Source: Polaromonas sp. AET17H-212
GTDB lineage: Bacteria > Pseudomonadota > Gammaproteobacteria > Burkholderiales > Burkholderiaceae_C
Assembly (NCBI RefSeq): GCF_002379085.1
Contig: NZ_NBZW01000014.1
Location: 52,526-116,525, forward strand
Reading direction: 5' to 3'
DNA: 64,000 bases
In this document: piece by piece, positions 9,074-18,915 of the stretch
How the letters are laid out: each line of letters begins with the position of its first letter
Numbering within the stretch: position 1 is the first letter of the stretch
The notes under the pieces: generated by a model
Databases searched by the model: none
What the model saw: the letters and a program-made list of their open reading frames with translations, nothing else
What the model was told of the DNA's origin: nothing
Made by a program: the position numbers and the translations under genes

Positions 9074-9087
9074 TTGATGCATATCAA
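9074..9087 (+). promoter_or_regulatory. FNR/ANR-type operator upstream of the copper-associated gene block
   Basis: TTGATGCATATCAA is a perfect TTGAT-N4-ATCAA palindrome. A TAGCAT hexamer at 9109-9114 sits where a -10 element should be for a class II FNR promoter with the box at -41.5 (start near 9122), and the first gene begins at 9139. The rest of the 277-nt gap (8862-9138) holds only the degenerate site TTGCGTTACATCAA at 8953-8966. Confidence 0.7.
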
Positions 9088-9138
9088 TCAGCCATGGCGC
9101 GACCTCGGTAGCATGAACCATTCGGAACCTGTACCTCC

Positions 9139-9582
9139 ATGATGCCGTCTTTCAGCACCCGCAGCAAACGCCACACCACACGCTTGGTGTTGCTGGGGTG
9201 GCTGTTTGCCCTGGTTGCAGGGGTCGCCAATGCCTGCTTGCTGGAAGTGCGCGTTACGCACGCCCACGCCACACCCGTCGAACTGTTCGAAACAGTGCAG
9301 GCACCCCTTGTCTCCGCGGCCCATGCGGGCGTTGTGGCTGGCCACGGCGGCGACGACTCGCACGCCGCCAAGGCCCCGTGCCTGAAGGCCTGCGAAGACG
9401 GCGCGCATTCCCTGGCCAGGCAGGACCTGACGGCGACCCAGGCCGATCCTGGTCCGGCGCCTCTCCTGTCAATTCTCTGGACGGCGTCGCCTGCGGCCAC
9501 GGCGCTCCGGCGGATGGACGACGTCCAGCCTGCCTTACCTGAGCGGCCCATTCGGGTCCGCTACTCGCGCCTGGCACTTTAG
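9139..9582 (+). CDS. Exported Cys/His-containing small protein, copper-locus associated
   Basis: This 147-residue protein has a basic N-terminus, a hydrophobic signal segment (LVLLGWLFALVAGVANA) and probable cleavage before or near CLLEV. The mature part is His-rich (HAHATP, AGHGGDDSHAA) with a CLKACED motif, and ends in RVRYSRLAL. I do not recognise a named domain. The protein at 18916 has a similar layout of signal sequence, central Cys pairs and Arg-rich tail, so I suspect the two are related. It is the first gene behind the FNR box and heads a co-directional series of copper-type genes. A role in periplasmic copper binding is inference. Confidence 0.7.
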   Translation: MMPSFSTRSKRHTTRLVLLGWLFALVAGVANACLLEVRVTHAHATPVELFETVQAPLVSAAHAGVVAGHGGDDSHAAKAPCLKACEDGAHSLARQDLTATQADPGPAPLLSILWTASPAATALRRMDDVQPALPERPIRVRYSRLAL

Positions 9583-9698
9583 CCGCCTTCTGACGGTTGG
9601 CCCGGAACCTCGTGGCCCCGCAGACCTGTCTCCATTTCAAGCCCGAGGGACGCTGTGTCCAGGTGAAGGCGGTGGCGTCAGGCATCGCGCCAGCGCCT

Positions 9699-9714
9699 GT
9701 GTCTACCCAGACAC
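9699..9714 (+). other. Perfect inverted repeat between 9139 gene and Met-rich lipoprotein gene
   Basis: GTGTCT-ACCC-AGACAC forms a 6-bp stem with a 4-nt loop, extendable through outer GC pairs. A run of eight T lies about 14 nt further on (9729-9736). It could be a weak terminator or attenuator in the 183-nt gap, or a regulator site. No other structure is visible in the gap. Confidence 0.3.
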
Positions 9715-9765
9715 GCTGCACTCCCTCCTTTTTTTTCACTTCCTTCAACCCATCAGGAGTTTGTC

Positions 9766-10188
9766 ATGACCCCATTCCGATTCATTCCCCTTGCCGTGGC
9801 GCTCACCGCTGTCGGCGCATTGACGGCCTGCAACACGGCCCCTGCCATGCGCATGGGCAGCACAAACACCCCCAGCATGGCTGCATCTGACCAGATGGCC
9901 AGGATGGACGCTCAGATGAAAACCATGCAGGGCATGCACGAAAAAATGATGAACGCCAAGTCGGCAGAGGAGCGCAACAAACTGATGGCCGAACACATGA
10001 AAACAATGCAGGACGGCATGGCCATGATGGACCGCATGTCGGGTGCTGGCATGGGCGGCATGAAAGGCATGCCGGGTATGGCCGGCGACCTGGACGCGCG
10101 CCAGCAGATGATGGAAAAACGCATGGAGATGATGCAGACCATGATGAAAATGATGATGGACCGCATGCCGACTGCGCCCGCCAGGTGA
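9766..10188 (+). CDS. Methionine-rich lipoprotein, probable Cu(I) binder
   Basis: The 140-residue product has a lipoprotein signal with the lipobox VGALTAC (Cys at residue 22), so it should be anchored in the outer or inner membrane facing the periplasm. The mature part is dominated by methionines spaced as MxxM, MM and MxM (for example MGGMKGMPGM and MMKMMMD) in a predicted amphipathic helix. Such Met clusters bind Cu(I) or Ag(I) in copper-handling proteins. The AGGAG Shine-Dalgarno sequence precedes the ATG. It belongs to the plus-strand copper series. Confidence 0.8.
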   Translation: MTPFRFIPLAVALTAVGALTACNTAPAMRMGSTNTPSMAASDQMARMDAQMKTMQGMHEKMMNAKSAEERNKLMAEHMKTMQDGMAMMDRMSGAGMGGMKGMPGMAGDLDARQQMMEKRMEMMQTMMKMMMDRMPTAPAR

Positions 10189-10285
10189 GGCGTTGCCGGC
10201 CCGCCGTTGCCGAGCGATGTCGTCATGCATCGGGCCACTGGCCGCAGGCTGGCTTTCAGTACAGATGTTTTTCGAGGAGATCGGC

Positions 10286-10735
10286 ATGCTTGACACAAGA
10301 GGCTACAAATTGAGTCGGCGCAGCTTGCTCGCTGGCGGGGCGGCCTGCGCCGGCCTGGTGCTGGCGACCGTGTCCTGGGGGGTGATGGCTCAGGCCAGTC
10401 CCGAGGCGGTCACCACGCAGTCGACGAGCGATCAAGGGGTGACGGTCAGGGTGACACCGAAGTCGGTTGAAAGCCCGGACAGCCGGTGGGAGTTCGGGGT
10501 CACGCTGGACACGCACAGTGCTGACCTGAGCGATGACCTGACCCTCAGCGCCACCCTGGTGACCGACGATGGGCGGACATTCAGGCCTGTGAGCTGGCGG
10601 GGCGCACCACCCGGCGGCCATCACCGCGAAGGCGTGCTGGCCTTCGATGTTCCGGCACCGCGGCCCGGCGTGATCGAACTCAGGATTGCGCGACCGGGCG
10701 AAGCCGCCCCCCGCATTTTTCGCTGGCAACTTTGA
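10286..10735 (+). CDS. Tat-type exported protein with Ig-like fold, copper-locus associated
   Basis: The start at 10286 is chosen over an upstream in-frame ATG (10193) because GAGGAG at 10274-10279 is well placed. The 149-residue product begins with a twin-arginine-like leader (LSRRSLLAGGAACAG) and a hydrophobic segment. The mature domain is beta-rich, with TVRVTPKSVE, WEFGVTLDTHSADLSDDL and GAPPGGHHREGVLAF. I recognise the pattern as a recurring exported protein of metal-resistance loci but know no function. The GGHHREG motif is a candidate metal ligand. It lies 12 nt before the DUF2933 gene in the same operon. Confidence 0.7.
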   Translation: MLDTRGYKLSRRSLLAGGAACAGLVLATVSWGVMAQASPEAVTTQSTSDQGVTVRVTPKSVESPDSRWEFGVTLDTHSADLSDDLTLSATLVTDDGRTFRPVSWRGAPPGGHHREGVLAFDVPAPRPGVIELRIARPGEAAPRIFRWQL

Positions 10736-10747
10736 AGGAGTGCCATC

Positions 10748-11005
10748 ATGGACATGTTGGACAACGATCGCGATCGGCAGGCGTCACCGTTCTGGCGTCG
10801 GCCTGCCGGCATGGCGGTCACCACGGCCGCCTTGATCGCCGGCTTCTACCTGCTGCGTGAACACTGGAGCCATGTCCTGGGCTACTGGTCGTACCTGCTT
10901 TTGCTGGTCTGTCCGTTGATGCACCTGATGCATGGGCATGGCCACGACGGCCATGAGCATCGGCGACAGGCGCCGGAGCGCACGAGCCAAGGGAAGGGGT
11001 CATGA
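10748..11005 (+). CDS. DUF2933 family small membrane protein
   Basis: The 85-residue protein has one or two membrane helices (VTTAALIAGFYLLREH, then LGYWSYLLLLVCPLMHLM) and a His-rich tail (HGHGHDGHEH). The CPLMHLMHGHGH end is characteristic of DUF2933 proteins, which recur beside copper and silver resistance genes in beta- and gamma-proteobacteria. AAGGAG directly overlaps the stop of the preceding gene and serves the ATG at 10748. A metal-binding membrane role is inferred from the Cys, Met and His cluster. Confidence 0.85.
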   Translation: MDMLDNDRDRQASPFWRRPAGMAVTTAALIAGFYLLREHWSHVLGYWSYLLLLVCPLMHLMHGHGHDGHEHRRQAPERTSQGKGS

Positions 11006-11050
11006 GATGGAACTGAAAATGCTTCACCACGGCCTGCAGCGGAGCCGGGC

Positions 11051-11548
11051 ATGAGTGCGCCGTTCCCGCTTCATCGGGAAGCACTGGCCGAGATCGCCGC
11101 GGATTCCAGCGCCGTCTTCGCCGTGCTGGACGATCACAGGCGACTTTCTGCGCACATGGAGAAGCCGTCTCTCATGATGGCGGGTGCGACGATGACAACA
11201 GAGCTCGACAGCCTGCGCGGCCAGGCGGTGGGATCAGTGATACGCATGAAAGGCAGGATTCTCGGCATGTCTTTGCAGGTGGAGGAAGTGGTTATCCACC
11301 ATGAACCGCCTGTGCGGAAAACCTGGGAAACACGCGGCCAGCCACGCCTGCTGGTGATCGGCCGTTACCAAATGGGATTCGAGCTTTCCCCTGCAGCCAC
11401 CGGTACCCACTTGCGTGTCTGGATTGACTACAGCTTGCCCTCCGGCCTGGTCGGGCGCTGGCTGGGACAACGCCTGGGTCGGGTCTATGCAGATTGGTGT
11501 GTGACTCGCATGGTGCGGGACGCGGTGAAATTTTTTAACAAGGGGTGA
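11051..11548 (+). CDS. SRPBCC (START-like) family protein
   Basis: This 165-residue soluble protein has the helix-grip pattern of the SRPBCC superfamily. The N-terminal strand leads into AADSSAVFAVLDDHRRL, central antiparallel strands follow (VGSVIRMKGRILGMSLQVEEVV), and a long C-terminal helix (WCVTRMVRDAVKFF) ends it. Such proteins bind hydrophobic ligands, and the ligand here is unknown. GGAG lies 6 nt before the ATG. Its stop overlaps the region just before the beta-propeller gene, so translation is probably coupled. Confidence 0.78.
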   Translation: MSAPFPLHREALAEIAADSSAVFAVLDDHRRLSAHMEKPSLMMAGATMTTELDSLRGQAVGSVIRMKGRILGMSLQVEEVVIHHEPPVRKTWETRGQPRLLVIGRYQMGFELSPAATGTHLRVWIDYSLPSGLVGRWLGQRLGRVYADWCVTRMVRDAVKFFNKG

Positions 11549-11550
11549 TC

Positions 11551-12594
11551 ATGTCTGGAACCTGGAACTGGCTGGTGACGGCGGCAATGCTGTCAGGACT
11601 GTGGGGTGTTGCGGGTGCCGGCGCAGCGGCGGGCAAGGTGTATGTCGCGAACGAGGAGTCCGACACCGTCAGTGTGCTGGATGCTGCATCGTTCAGGATG
11701 CTCGCCAATGTGCGTGTCGGCGCCAGGCCGCACAACGTGCAGGCGTCACCGGATGGCCAACGGGTGTGGGTGACCAACAACGGAGAGCCCGCTACCGCAG
11801 ATGCCTCTGCCCATCAAGGCATGGGCAAGGAAGAACATCAGGCCATGGGCCGTGCCGGAGCCGTTTGGGTGATCGACGCCAGCAGCGATGCAGTGGTTGC
11901 AAAAATCCCCGTAGGGCTGCATCCCGCCCATGTGGTGCTGACACCTGATGGGCGCTTCGCCTACGTCACCAACGGCGGCGACAACACATTGAGCGTGATA
12001 GATGCCTCGACACAGCGCCGGGTATCGACGATCGCGGTGGGAAAATTTCCCCACGGCATTCGGTTCAGCCCGGACGGCACGCAGGCCTACGTGGCCAACC
12101 TCAAGGGGGGCACGGTATCCGTGGTGGATACCGCCAGTCAAAAAGAGGTGACACAGATACCGGTGGGCAAAGGGCCTGCCCAGGTGGGTTTCACCCCCGA
12201 CGGGCGACTGGCTTTTGTTTCACTGTCTGAAGAAAACGCTGTCGCCGTCATTGATCCGGCGACCCGCAAGGTGTTGCGCAGGATCGCTGTGGGCACGGTC
12301 CCCATCCAGTTGTTCGCGACGCCGGATTCCCGCACCTTGCTTGTTGCCAACCAGGGCACGCGCCATAAGCCGGGCAAGACCATCAGCATGATCGATCTGG
12401 GGAGTTTCGAGGTGGTCAAGACCGTTGAAACCGGGTCCGGCACCCACGGCGTGGCGCTGGACCGGGAAGGACGGTATGCGTACATCACGAACACCTACGC
12501 TGGCTCCCTGTCGGTGCTCGACATCAGCAAGCGCAGTGTGGTGGCAACGGTCCCCGTTGGCAAAGGGCCCAACGGCGTCAGCGTGCGACCTTGA
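11551..12594 (+). CDS. YncE/YVTN-type beta-propeller, exported
   Basis: A signal peptide (LVTAAMLSGLWGVAGAGAAAG) leads into about seven repeats of the YVTN type. Examples are KVYVANEESDTVSVLD, FAYVTNGGDNTLSVID, QAYVANLKGGTVSVVD and YAYITNTYAGSLSVLD, each followed by G-x-x-P-HG and PDG turns. The product is 347 residues and should fold as a seven-bladed periplasmic propeller. One inter-blade insert (residues about 80-105) is rich in Met and His (HQGMGKEEHQAMG), which could bind copper. AAGGGG at 11539-11544 supports the ATG at 11551 over a GTG at 11545. It is the last plus-strand gene and faces cusA tail to tail. Confidence 0.85.
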   Translation: MSGTWNWLVTAAMLSGLWGVAGAGAAAGKVYVANEESDTVSVLDAASFRMLANVRVGARPHNVQASPDGQRVWVTNNGEPATADASAHQGMGKEEHQAMGRAGAVWVIDASSDAVVAKIPVGLHPAHVVLTPDGRFAYVTNGGDNTLSVIDASTQRRVSTIAVGKFPHGIRFSPDGTQAYVANLKGGTVSVVDTASQKEVTQIPVGKGPAQVGFTPDGRLAFVSLSEENAVAVIDPATRKVLRRIAVGTVPIQLFATPDSRTLLVANQGTRHKPGKTISMIDLGSFEVVKTVETGSGTHGVALDREGRYAYITNTYAGSLSVLDISKRSVVATVPVGKGPNGVSVRP

Positions 12595-12740
12595 GAACTT
12601 CCACAGGAGCCGGTTCATGCAGCCGGCCGAAATGAGAATGCGTACTTCCGGCGAGGTGCACGGGTGTCAGGAGACCCTGCTGCGCTGACGCAGGCGTCGG
12701 AGCAGCAAAACCCTGCCGGGCTGCGCCGCCAAGCGGCCCT

Positions 12741-15700
12741 TCACCCGCCGGCCGGCCGGCTTTCGGCTGTGCAGTGCCGGCGCCGGATCAGCAGGTACGC
12801 GGCCGGCAGCACGAACATGGACAGCAGCGGGGCGGTGATCATGCCGCCCACCATGGGCGCCGCGATGCGCTGCATGACCTCGGAGCCCGTGCCAGCGCCC
12901 CACATGATCGGAAGCAGGCCGCCCAGAATCACCGCCACGGTCATGGCCTTGGGCCGCACCCTGAGCACCGCGCCCTCGTGGATTGCTTCGATCAGGTCAC
13001 CGGCGGAGGTCTTCCCTTCTGCCGTCCGTCTGTCCCAGGCCTGTTTCAGGTAGAGCAGCATGATGACGCCGAACTCTGCCGAGACGCCCGCCAGTGCAAT
13101 AAAGCCCACCGCACCTGCCACGGACAGGTTGTAGCTCAGCAGATAAAGCAGCCAGATGCCGCCTATCAGTGCAAAAGGCAGGGTGGCCATGATCAGGAAA
13201 GCGTCGTCAAAGCGCCTGAAGGTCAGGTACAGGAGCACAAAGATGATCAACAGCGTGAAGGGAACGACCACCTGGAGGCGGGCTGTTGCCCGCTCCAGGA
13301 ATTCGAACTGGCCCGACCAGGAAATCGAGTAACCCGGCGGCAGCGAAACCTGCGCTGCCACGGCCGCCTGCATGTCCCGGACCGCCGAGCGCAGGTCGCG
13401 GCCGCGAATGTCCACATAAACCCATCCCGACAGGCGTGCGTTTTCGCTGCGCAGCATGGGCGGCCCATCGGTGATGCGAATATCGGCGACATCGGAGAGC
13501 ACCAGCCGCGCGCCGCGTTCATTGACGATGGGCAGGCTGCGCAGCTTTTCCAGTGAGTCGCGGATTTCACGCGGGTAGCGCACATTGATCGGAAAGCGCT
13601 GCAGGCCCAGCACCACCTCGCCGCCGCTACCGCCCAGGTTTTCGCCGCCCACAGCTGTCGAGATGACCGATTGCACGTCGGCGACGTTCATGCCATAGCG
13701 GGCCGCATCGTCGCGCCGGATGTTGACATCGACGTAGCGGCCGCCCGTCAGCCGCTCGGCCAGTGCGCTGCTCACCCCGGGAACGCCCTTCAGGATCCGC
13801 TCGATCTCGCCGGTCGCCCGGTCGATGGTGGCCAGGTCGGCGCCGGCGACCTTCACCCCCACCGGACTTTTGATGCCGGTGGCCAGCATGTCGATGCGGT
13901 TACGGATAGGAGGAACCCAGATATTGGCCAGCCCCGGTACCTTGACGATGCGGTCCAGTTCCTCGACCAGCTTGTCCTGCGTCATGCCCGGCCGCCACTC
14001 GCCGCGCGGCTTGAACTGGATGGTGGTTTCAAACATTTCCATGGGCGCCGGGTCGGTGGCGGTTTCTGCGCGTCCCGCCTTGCCATACACGCTGAGCACC
14101 TCGGGCACGGTTTTGATCAGGCGGTCGGTCTGCTGCAGCAACTCGGCCGCCTTGCCTGCGGACAAGCCCGGCAGGGCCGACGGCATGTAGAGCAGGTCGC
14201 CCTCGTCCAGTCGCGGCATGAACTCGCCGCCGATGTGTTGCAGGGGCCACAGACTCAAACCCAGCAGCAGTGCGGCGGCACCCAGCGTGAGTTTGGGCCA
14301 GCGCAGCACCAGGTCGAGCAGCGGCTCATACAACCTGATCAGCAGGCGGTTCAGCGGGTTGGCCTTTTCGCCCGGGATGTGGCCGCGGATCAGGTAGCCC
14401 ATCAGCACCGGGATCAGGGTCACGGACAGGCCGGCTGCAGCCGCCATGGCGTAGGTCTTGGTAAATGCCAGCGGCGAAAACAGCCGCCCCTCCTGGGCTT
14501 CCAGCGTGAACACCGGGATGAAGGACAGCGTGATGATGAGCAGCGAGAAAAACAGGGCGGGCCCGACCTCCACCGCAGAGTCGCCAATCACCTTCCAGCG
14601 CGCATCCCCGGCAAGCCTGCCGTGCGGATGGTCGTGCGTCCATTGTTCCAGGTGCCGGTGCGCGTTTTCTATCATCACCACCGCCGCATCGACCATGGCC
14701 CCGATGGCAATCGCGATGCCGCCCAGCGACATGATGTTCGCGTTGACGCCCTGGTAGTGCATGACGATGAAGGCCGCGAGAATGCCCAGCGGCAGCGAGA
14801 CAATGGCCACCAGCGCCGAACGCAGGTGGAACAGGAAGATCAGGCACACCACGGCCACCACGGCAAACTCTTCCAGCAGTTTGAAGCCCAGGTTGTCGAT
14901 GGCCCGCTCGATCAGGCCGGAACGGTCGTAGACCGGAACAATTTCAACACCGCGGGGCAAGCTCGTCTGGAGCTGCCGCAGTTTGGCCTTGACCGCTGCA
15001 ATGGTTTCCAGCGCATTCTTGCCGGAACGCATCACGATCACGCCGCCGGTCGCTTCGCCTTCGCCGTCCAGCTCGCCAATGCCGCGCCGCATCTCGGGGC
15101 CCAGCTGGATGCGCGCCACGTCACCCAGCCTGACCGAGATGCCGGCCTCGGTGGTCACGAGCGGCACCTTGCGGAAATCGTCCAGCGTCTGCAAATAGCC
15201 CGAGGCGCGCACCATGTATTCGGCTTCCCCGAGTTCCAGCACCGAACCGCCGCTTTCCTGATTGGCCTTTTGCATGGCCTCCAGCACCCGCGTGTGCGGC
15301 AGGCGGTAGGCTGCCAGCTTGTCAGGGTCCAGCACGATCTGGTACTGCCGCACCATGCCACCCACCGAGGCGACCTCGGCCACGTTGGGCACTGTCTTGA
15401 GTTCGTATTTCAGGAACCAGTCCTGCAGCGCGCGCAGCTGCGAGGCGTCCTGCGTGCCGCTGCGGTCGACCAGCGCGTACTGGTAGATCCAGCCGACACC
15501 GGTTGCATCGGGACCGAGCGAGGCTTTGGCGCCGGCAGGCAGGCGCGACTGCACCTGGTTCAGGTACTCCAGAACGCGCGAACGCGCCCAGTAGAGGTCT
15601 GTGCCGTCCTCAAACAACACATAGACAAAAGAATCGCCAAAGAAGGAATAGCCGCGTACCGTTTTGGCGCCCGGTACCGAGAGCATGGTGGTCGTCAGCG

Positions 15701-15902
15701 GGTAGGTGACCTGGTTTTCCACAATGCGCGGTGCCTGGCCGGGGTAGCTGGTGCGGATGATCACCTGCACATCGGACAGGTCGGGGAGTGCGTCCAGCGG
15801 TGTCTTCAGAACCGCGTACACGCCCCAGGCGCTGATCATCAGTGTGGCCAGCAGGACCAGGAAGCGGTTGACGATGGACCAGCGGATCAGGCCGGCAATC
15901 AT
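12741..15902 (-). CDS. cusA: CusA-type copper/silver RND efflux pump
   Basis: This 1053-residue inner-membrane proton-driven pump belongs to the HME-RND family. The three methionines that carry Cu(I)/Ag(I) in Escherichia coli CusA are all in conserved context: [15 protein letters not shown] and NRIDMLATG. The fourth helix carries [13 protein letters not shown], as in monovalent-metal pumps. An upstream in-frame ATG at 16064 lies inside cusB; I choose 15902, whose ATG overlaps the cusB TGA (ATGA), giving translational coupling. It is the last gene of the minus-strand copper array and works with the adaptor and outer-membrane channel encoded just upstream. Confidence 0.95.
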   Translation of the reverse strand: MIAGLIRWSIVNRFLVLLATLMISAWGVYAVLKTPLDALPDLSDVQVIIRTSYPGQAPRIVENQVTYPLTTTMLSVPGAKTVRGYSFFGDSFVYVLFEDGTDLYWARSRVLEYLNQVQSRLPAGAKASLGPDATGVGWIYQYALVDRSGTQDASQLRALQDWFLKYELKTVPNVAEVASVGGMVRQYQIVLDPDKLAAYRLPHTRVLEAMQKANQESGGSVLELGEAEYMVRASGYLQTLDDFRKVPLVTTEAGISVRLGDVARIQLGPEMRRGIGELDGEGEATGGVIVMRSGKNALETIAAVKAKLRQLQTSLPRGVEIVPVYDRSGLIERAIDNLGFKLLEEFAVVAVVCLIFLFHLRSALVAIVSLPLGILAAFIVMHYQGVNANIMSLGGIAIAIGAMVDAAVVMIENAHRHLEQWTHDHPHGRLAGDARWKVIGDSAVEVGPALFFSLLIITLSFIPVFTLEAQEGRLFSPLAFTKTYAMAAAAGLSVTLIPVLMGYLIRGHIPGEKANPLNRLLIRLYEPLLDLVLRWPKLTLGAAALLLGLSLWPLQHIGGEFMPRLDEGDLLYMPSALPGLSAGKAAELLQQTDRLIKTVPEVLSVYGKAGRAETATDPAPMEMFETTIQFKPRGEWRPGMTQDKLVEELDRIVKVPGLANIWVPPIRNRIDMLATGIKSPVGVKVAGADLATIDRATGEIERILKGVPGVSSALAERLTGGRYVDVNIRRDDAARYGMNVADVQSVISTAVGGENLGGSGGEVVLGLQRFPINVRYPREIRDSLEKLRSLPIVNERGARLVLSDVADIRITDGPPMLRSENARLSGWVYVDIRGRDLRSAVRDMQAAVAAQVSLPPGYSISWSGQFEFLERATARLQVVVPFTLLIIFVLLYLTFRRFDDAFLIMATLPFALIGGIWLLYLLSYNLSVAGAVGFIALAGVSAEFGVIMLLYLKQAWDRRTAEGKTSAGDLIEAIHEGAVLRVRPKAMTVAVILGGLLPIMWGAGTGSEVMQRIAAPMVGGMITAPLLSMFVLPAAYLLIRRRHCTAESRPAGG

Positions 15903-17512
15903 GGTTTGCTCCGTGTTTCCGGTGTAGTCAGCGGACGGATCCCCGTGAGTTGCGCCATGCCTCCGGCATCTATATAGAACTCGAACGTCACGCGGTCGCC
16001 TGGCTTGACGTTGCGCGGCATTCCTGCCTCGGGAGGTAGGAACTCCATCGTCATGGCGCCCCATTTCAGCGAAGCAATGGGGCCGTGCGTCAAGGTCACG
16101 GCATCCGGTGCAAGCGCATCAACTTTTCCTTCTCCCTGATGGTGAGGCACACCGCTGGCGGCAGCGGCCTTGGCCGGGTCGTTGAGCCGGGCTTCCACAC
16201 CTTTGAGGCTGGCTTCCGAATCGATCAGGAACTGCGACGACACCACCACCTGCTGGCCGGCCTGCAGCCCGCGCGTGATTTCGGTTTGCCCGCCGCTTTC
16301 CATGCCAGTTTCCACCTCCACCGGACGGAAGCGGCCTTCCTTTTCTGCCAGCATGACCACGCTGCGCCGGCCGGTCTGAATCACCGCCTCGGTGGGAACC
16401 AGCAGTACCTTGCCGGCGCGTGTGTCCATGAACTGCATTTGCACAAACATGCCGGGTACCAGGCGGTTGCCGGGGTTGGCCAGTTCCAGCCGGGCCTTGA
16501 GCGTGCGGGTGTCCGCACTGACCTGCGGCAGGATCGTCTGGACCTGGCCCTTGAACACCTCGCCCGGCACGGCCGGACTTCTGGCCTCAACCCTGGCCCC
16601 GGGGTGCAGCAAGGCCGCCCGGCTTTCCGGAACCTCGGCATTCGCCCAGACGGTGGAGAGTCCATTGATGCGGAACAGCGTCGCACCCGGCATCACCGCC
16701 ATGCCTTCGCGCGCCGCCAGCTCCGTGACGACACCTGCGATGGGCGCAAACAGCGTGATGCGCGCGCGCGGCCGGCCGCTGGTTTCCACCGCGGCAATTT
16801 GCGCCTCGCTCATGCCGGCCTGGCGCATGCGCTGGCGCGCGCCATCAACCAGCTCCGCCAGCTGGGAGCCCTGCATGCGGCGCACCGCCAGGAACTCTTC
16901 CTGTGCGGCCACCCAGTCGGGAACATGGAGTTCCGCCAGCGGCTGGCCCCGGATGACCTTGTCCAGCGTGGCGCGCACATGCAGGCGTTCCACATAAGCG
17001 GTGGCGCGGGCCTGCACCGTGACCTGGTCGCGTTCGTTGAAGGCGATGCTGCCGACCGCCGACAGTTCGGGCGAGAGCGTGCCTTCCGTCACCGGCGCCA
17101 TGCGTACCCCCAGGTTTTGCTGAACACGGGGGCTTACGGTGACTTTGCCCTGATCGCTGTCTGTATCTGCAAAAACGGGCACCAGCATCATGTCCATGAA
17201 GGGGGATTTGGCGGGTTTGTCGAAGCGGCTTCCCGGCACCATGGGGTCGTGGTAGTACAGGACCTTGCGGCCGCTGGCCGGGTCGATGTCGCCTGCCTGG
17301 ATGCCGGCGCTGATGTGCCGCCGGGTGGCTTGCTCGCCGTCCAGGCTTTGCGGATCCGCGGGCTGCGGGGGTGGGGTACCAGCGGCGGAGCTGGCCGTGT
17401 GCGCAGTCGCAGTCATGCCCCGTTTCATTCCCAGCGTGTACAGGCCGTAGCCGCCGGCCAGCACGGTCAATGCGATAGCCAGCGATGCGATGAGGATTTT
17501 TCTGGTGTTCAT
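15899..17512 (-). CDS. cusB: CusB-type periplasmic adaptor with fused C-terminal CusF domain
   Basis: The 537-residue adaptor has an N-terminal membrane anchor ([21 protein letters not shown]). The heavy-metal binding segment follows ([20 protein letters not shown] with MDMM after it), then the barrel-sandwich and alpha-hairpin core. From about residue 465 to the end lies a CusF-like beta-barrel with the H...W.AMTM pattern ([18 protein letters not shown]), containing the His, Trp and two Met that bind Cu(I) in CusF. The start at 17512 overlaps the TGA of the upstream outer-membrane gene as ATGA. The fused domain would let the adaptor hand Cu(I) directly to CusA. Confidence 0.93.
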   Translation of the reverse strand: MNTRKILIASLAIALTVLAGGYGLYTLGMKRGMTATAHTASSAAGTPPPQPADPQSLDGEQATRRHISAGIQAGDIDPASGRKVLYYHDPMVPGSRFDKPAKSPFMDMMLVPVFADTDSDQGKVTVSPRVQQNLGVRMAPVTEGTLSPELSAVGSIAFNERDQVTVQARATAYVERLHVRATLDKVIRGQPLAELHVPDWVAAQEEFLAVRRMQGSQLAELVDGARQRMRQAGMSEAQIAAVETSGRPRARITLFAPIAGVVTELAAREGMAVMPGATLFRINGLSTVWANAEVPESRAALLHPGARVEARSPAVPGEVFKGQVQTILPQVSADTRTLKARLELANPGNRLVPGMFVQMQFMDTRAGKVLLVPTEAVIQTGRRSVVMLAEKEGRFRPVEVETGMESGGQTEITRGLQAGQQVVVSSQFLIDSEASLKGVEARLNDPAKAAAASGVPHHQGEGKVDALAPDAVTLTHGPIASLKWGAMTMEFLPPEAGMPRNVKPGDRVTFEFYIDAGGMAQLTGIRPLTTPETRSKP

Positions 17513-18846
17513 GGCTGGCCTTTCGCGGGTACGGGCGTGTTGACAGGGGCGCTGCTGTCGATGGCGGGGTCCGGCCTCAGGTGGTTGAGCCGCGCCCATA
17601 ACCGCGCGGTTTCCCGTTCCAGCTCCAGGGCCTGGAGACGGGTGTTGATTTCAGCCTGGCGTGCAGCCAGCACGCTGGCCAGGTCGCCCTTGCCGACGCG
17701 GTAGCTGCTCAGGGCGGCCGCCGAACGCTGGCCGGCCACGGGGACCATCTGCTGCCTGTAGCGCCTTGCCCGCTCCTTGCTGGTCTGCCAGTCGTTGAGC
17801 AGTGTGCGCACGTCGGCCTCATAGGATTGCAGGGCGTCTTCATGGTTGGCGCGGGCTTCATCGACCTGTGCCAGCCTGGCCGCGATGTCGCGATCCTGGC
17901 GATTTTTCCGGTCCCACTGCAAGGGAATCGAGACGCCGATCGAAACCATGTTGGCGTAAGCCGGTCCGCGCTGCAGGTAGGTCGCCTCCAGCGCCCAGTC
18001 GGGCTTGGTGTTGGCCTGGGCCAGCCTGAGTTCGGTCTCGGCGGCATCCACCTGCGCAGCCAGCACCGCCAGCGGCGGATGCTGCCGGAGTTCGTCGATG
18101 GAAAGCTTGCTTTCCAGGACGGTGTTTTGCCAGTCGGGCGTCCCCGACAGCGGACGGTTGGCCTGCGTGCCGGTCCAGCGCATCAGCATCAGGTCGGCAT
18201 TTCTGGCCTGGCTGTCCACCTGGCTGAGCCGGTCTTCAATCTCGATCAGCGCCGTGCGTGCGGCAAACACATCGGCCTGCGCACCTTTGCCCTCGCGGAA
18301 GGCGATGAGGGCGCCTTGCTCCTGCAGCCGCGTTTCTTCCTGTTGCTGCTGCAGCTGCGTGCGCACGGCCAGCGCGTAATAACGTTCCAGCCACGCCAGG
18401 GCCGTGTCACGCTGGATGCCGGCCAGGGCTTGCCGCCGTTGGGCCTGGGCACGCTCGGCATCGCGCTCGAAGCGCTCGGCCTTGAGCTGGCGCTTTTCCG
18501 CGCGAGGCAACTCCTGCATGAGACCGATGCGGCGCATGGTCATGAAATCCTGCGTGAGGCTGAGCTGCGCGGGCCCGCTGAGAGGCAGGTTGTCGACGCC
18601 CAGCTTGAGCACCGGATCGGGCAACTGGCCAGCCGACACCGCCATGTCGCGCGCCGAGCGGACCAGCGCGTCCTGGGCCTGCACTTGCCGGGAGTGCCGC
18701 ACGGCAAGTTGCTGCGCTTCCCGCAGGGACAAGGGCGGAGGCGCGGCGCCAGTGGCCCACAGCAGCGGCGCAGCAAGAACCAGCAGGGACGACAGCGCCG
18801 CTCCTCGAAGCGGGCGTGCCCAATGAATAACAGCAAATGCAAGCAT
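17509..18846 (-). CDS. cusC: CusC-like TolC family outer-membrane channel
   Basis: The 445-residue protein has an N-terminal export signal (ALSSLLVLAAPLLWATGAA) and two outer-membrane-efflux repeats, roughly residues 45-235 and 245-430, with the coiled-coil rich helices typical of TolC proteins. No lipobox Cys is seen, unlike E. coli CusC. Overlapping ATGA junctions with the adaptor gene make the C-B-A order one translational unit. By position it supplies the outer-membrane exit duct for the copper pump. Confidence 0.9.
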   Translation of the reverse strand: MLAFAVIHWARPLRGAALSSLLVLAAPLLWATGAAPPPLSLREAQQLAVRHSRQVQAQDALVRSARDMAVSAGQLPDPVLKLGVDNLPLSGPAQLSLTQDFMTMRRIGLMQELPRAEKRQLKAERFERDAERAQAQRRQALAGIQRDTALAWLERYYALAVRTQLQQQQEETRLQEQGALIAFREGKGAQADVFAARTALIEIEDRLSQVDSQARNADLMLMRWTGTQANRPLSGTPDWQNTVLESKLSIDELRQHPPLAVLAAQVDAAETELRLAQANTKPDWALEATYLQRGPAYANMVSIGVSIPLQWDRKNRQDRDIAARLAQVDEARANHEDALQSYEADVRTLLNDWQTSKERARRYRQQMVPVAGQRSAAALSSYRVGKGDLASVLAARQAEINTRLQALELERETARLWARLNHLRPDPAIDSSAPVNTPVPAKGQP

Positions 18847-18915
18847 GAAACCTCCGACGACATGTCAAGCCGGAGCACACCACGTGCTCAGGCGTAAAGC
18901 AGGAAGCAGGAGGCT

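Noticed and set aside
9699..9736. Strong terminator between the 9139 and 9766 genes
   Set aside because: The hairpin is real, but the T-run begins 14 nt after the stem, so I list it only as an inverted repeat.
13671..15977. A 768-codon open frame antisense to cusA
   Set aside because: cusA has every conserved residue of its family; the antisense product is low in structure and matches no family.
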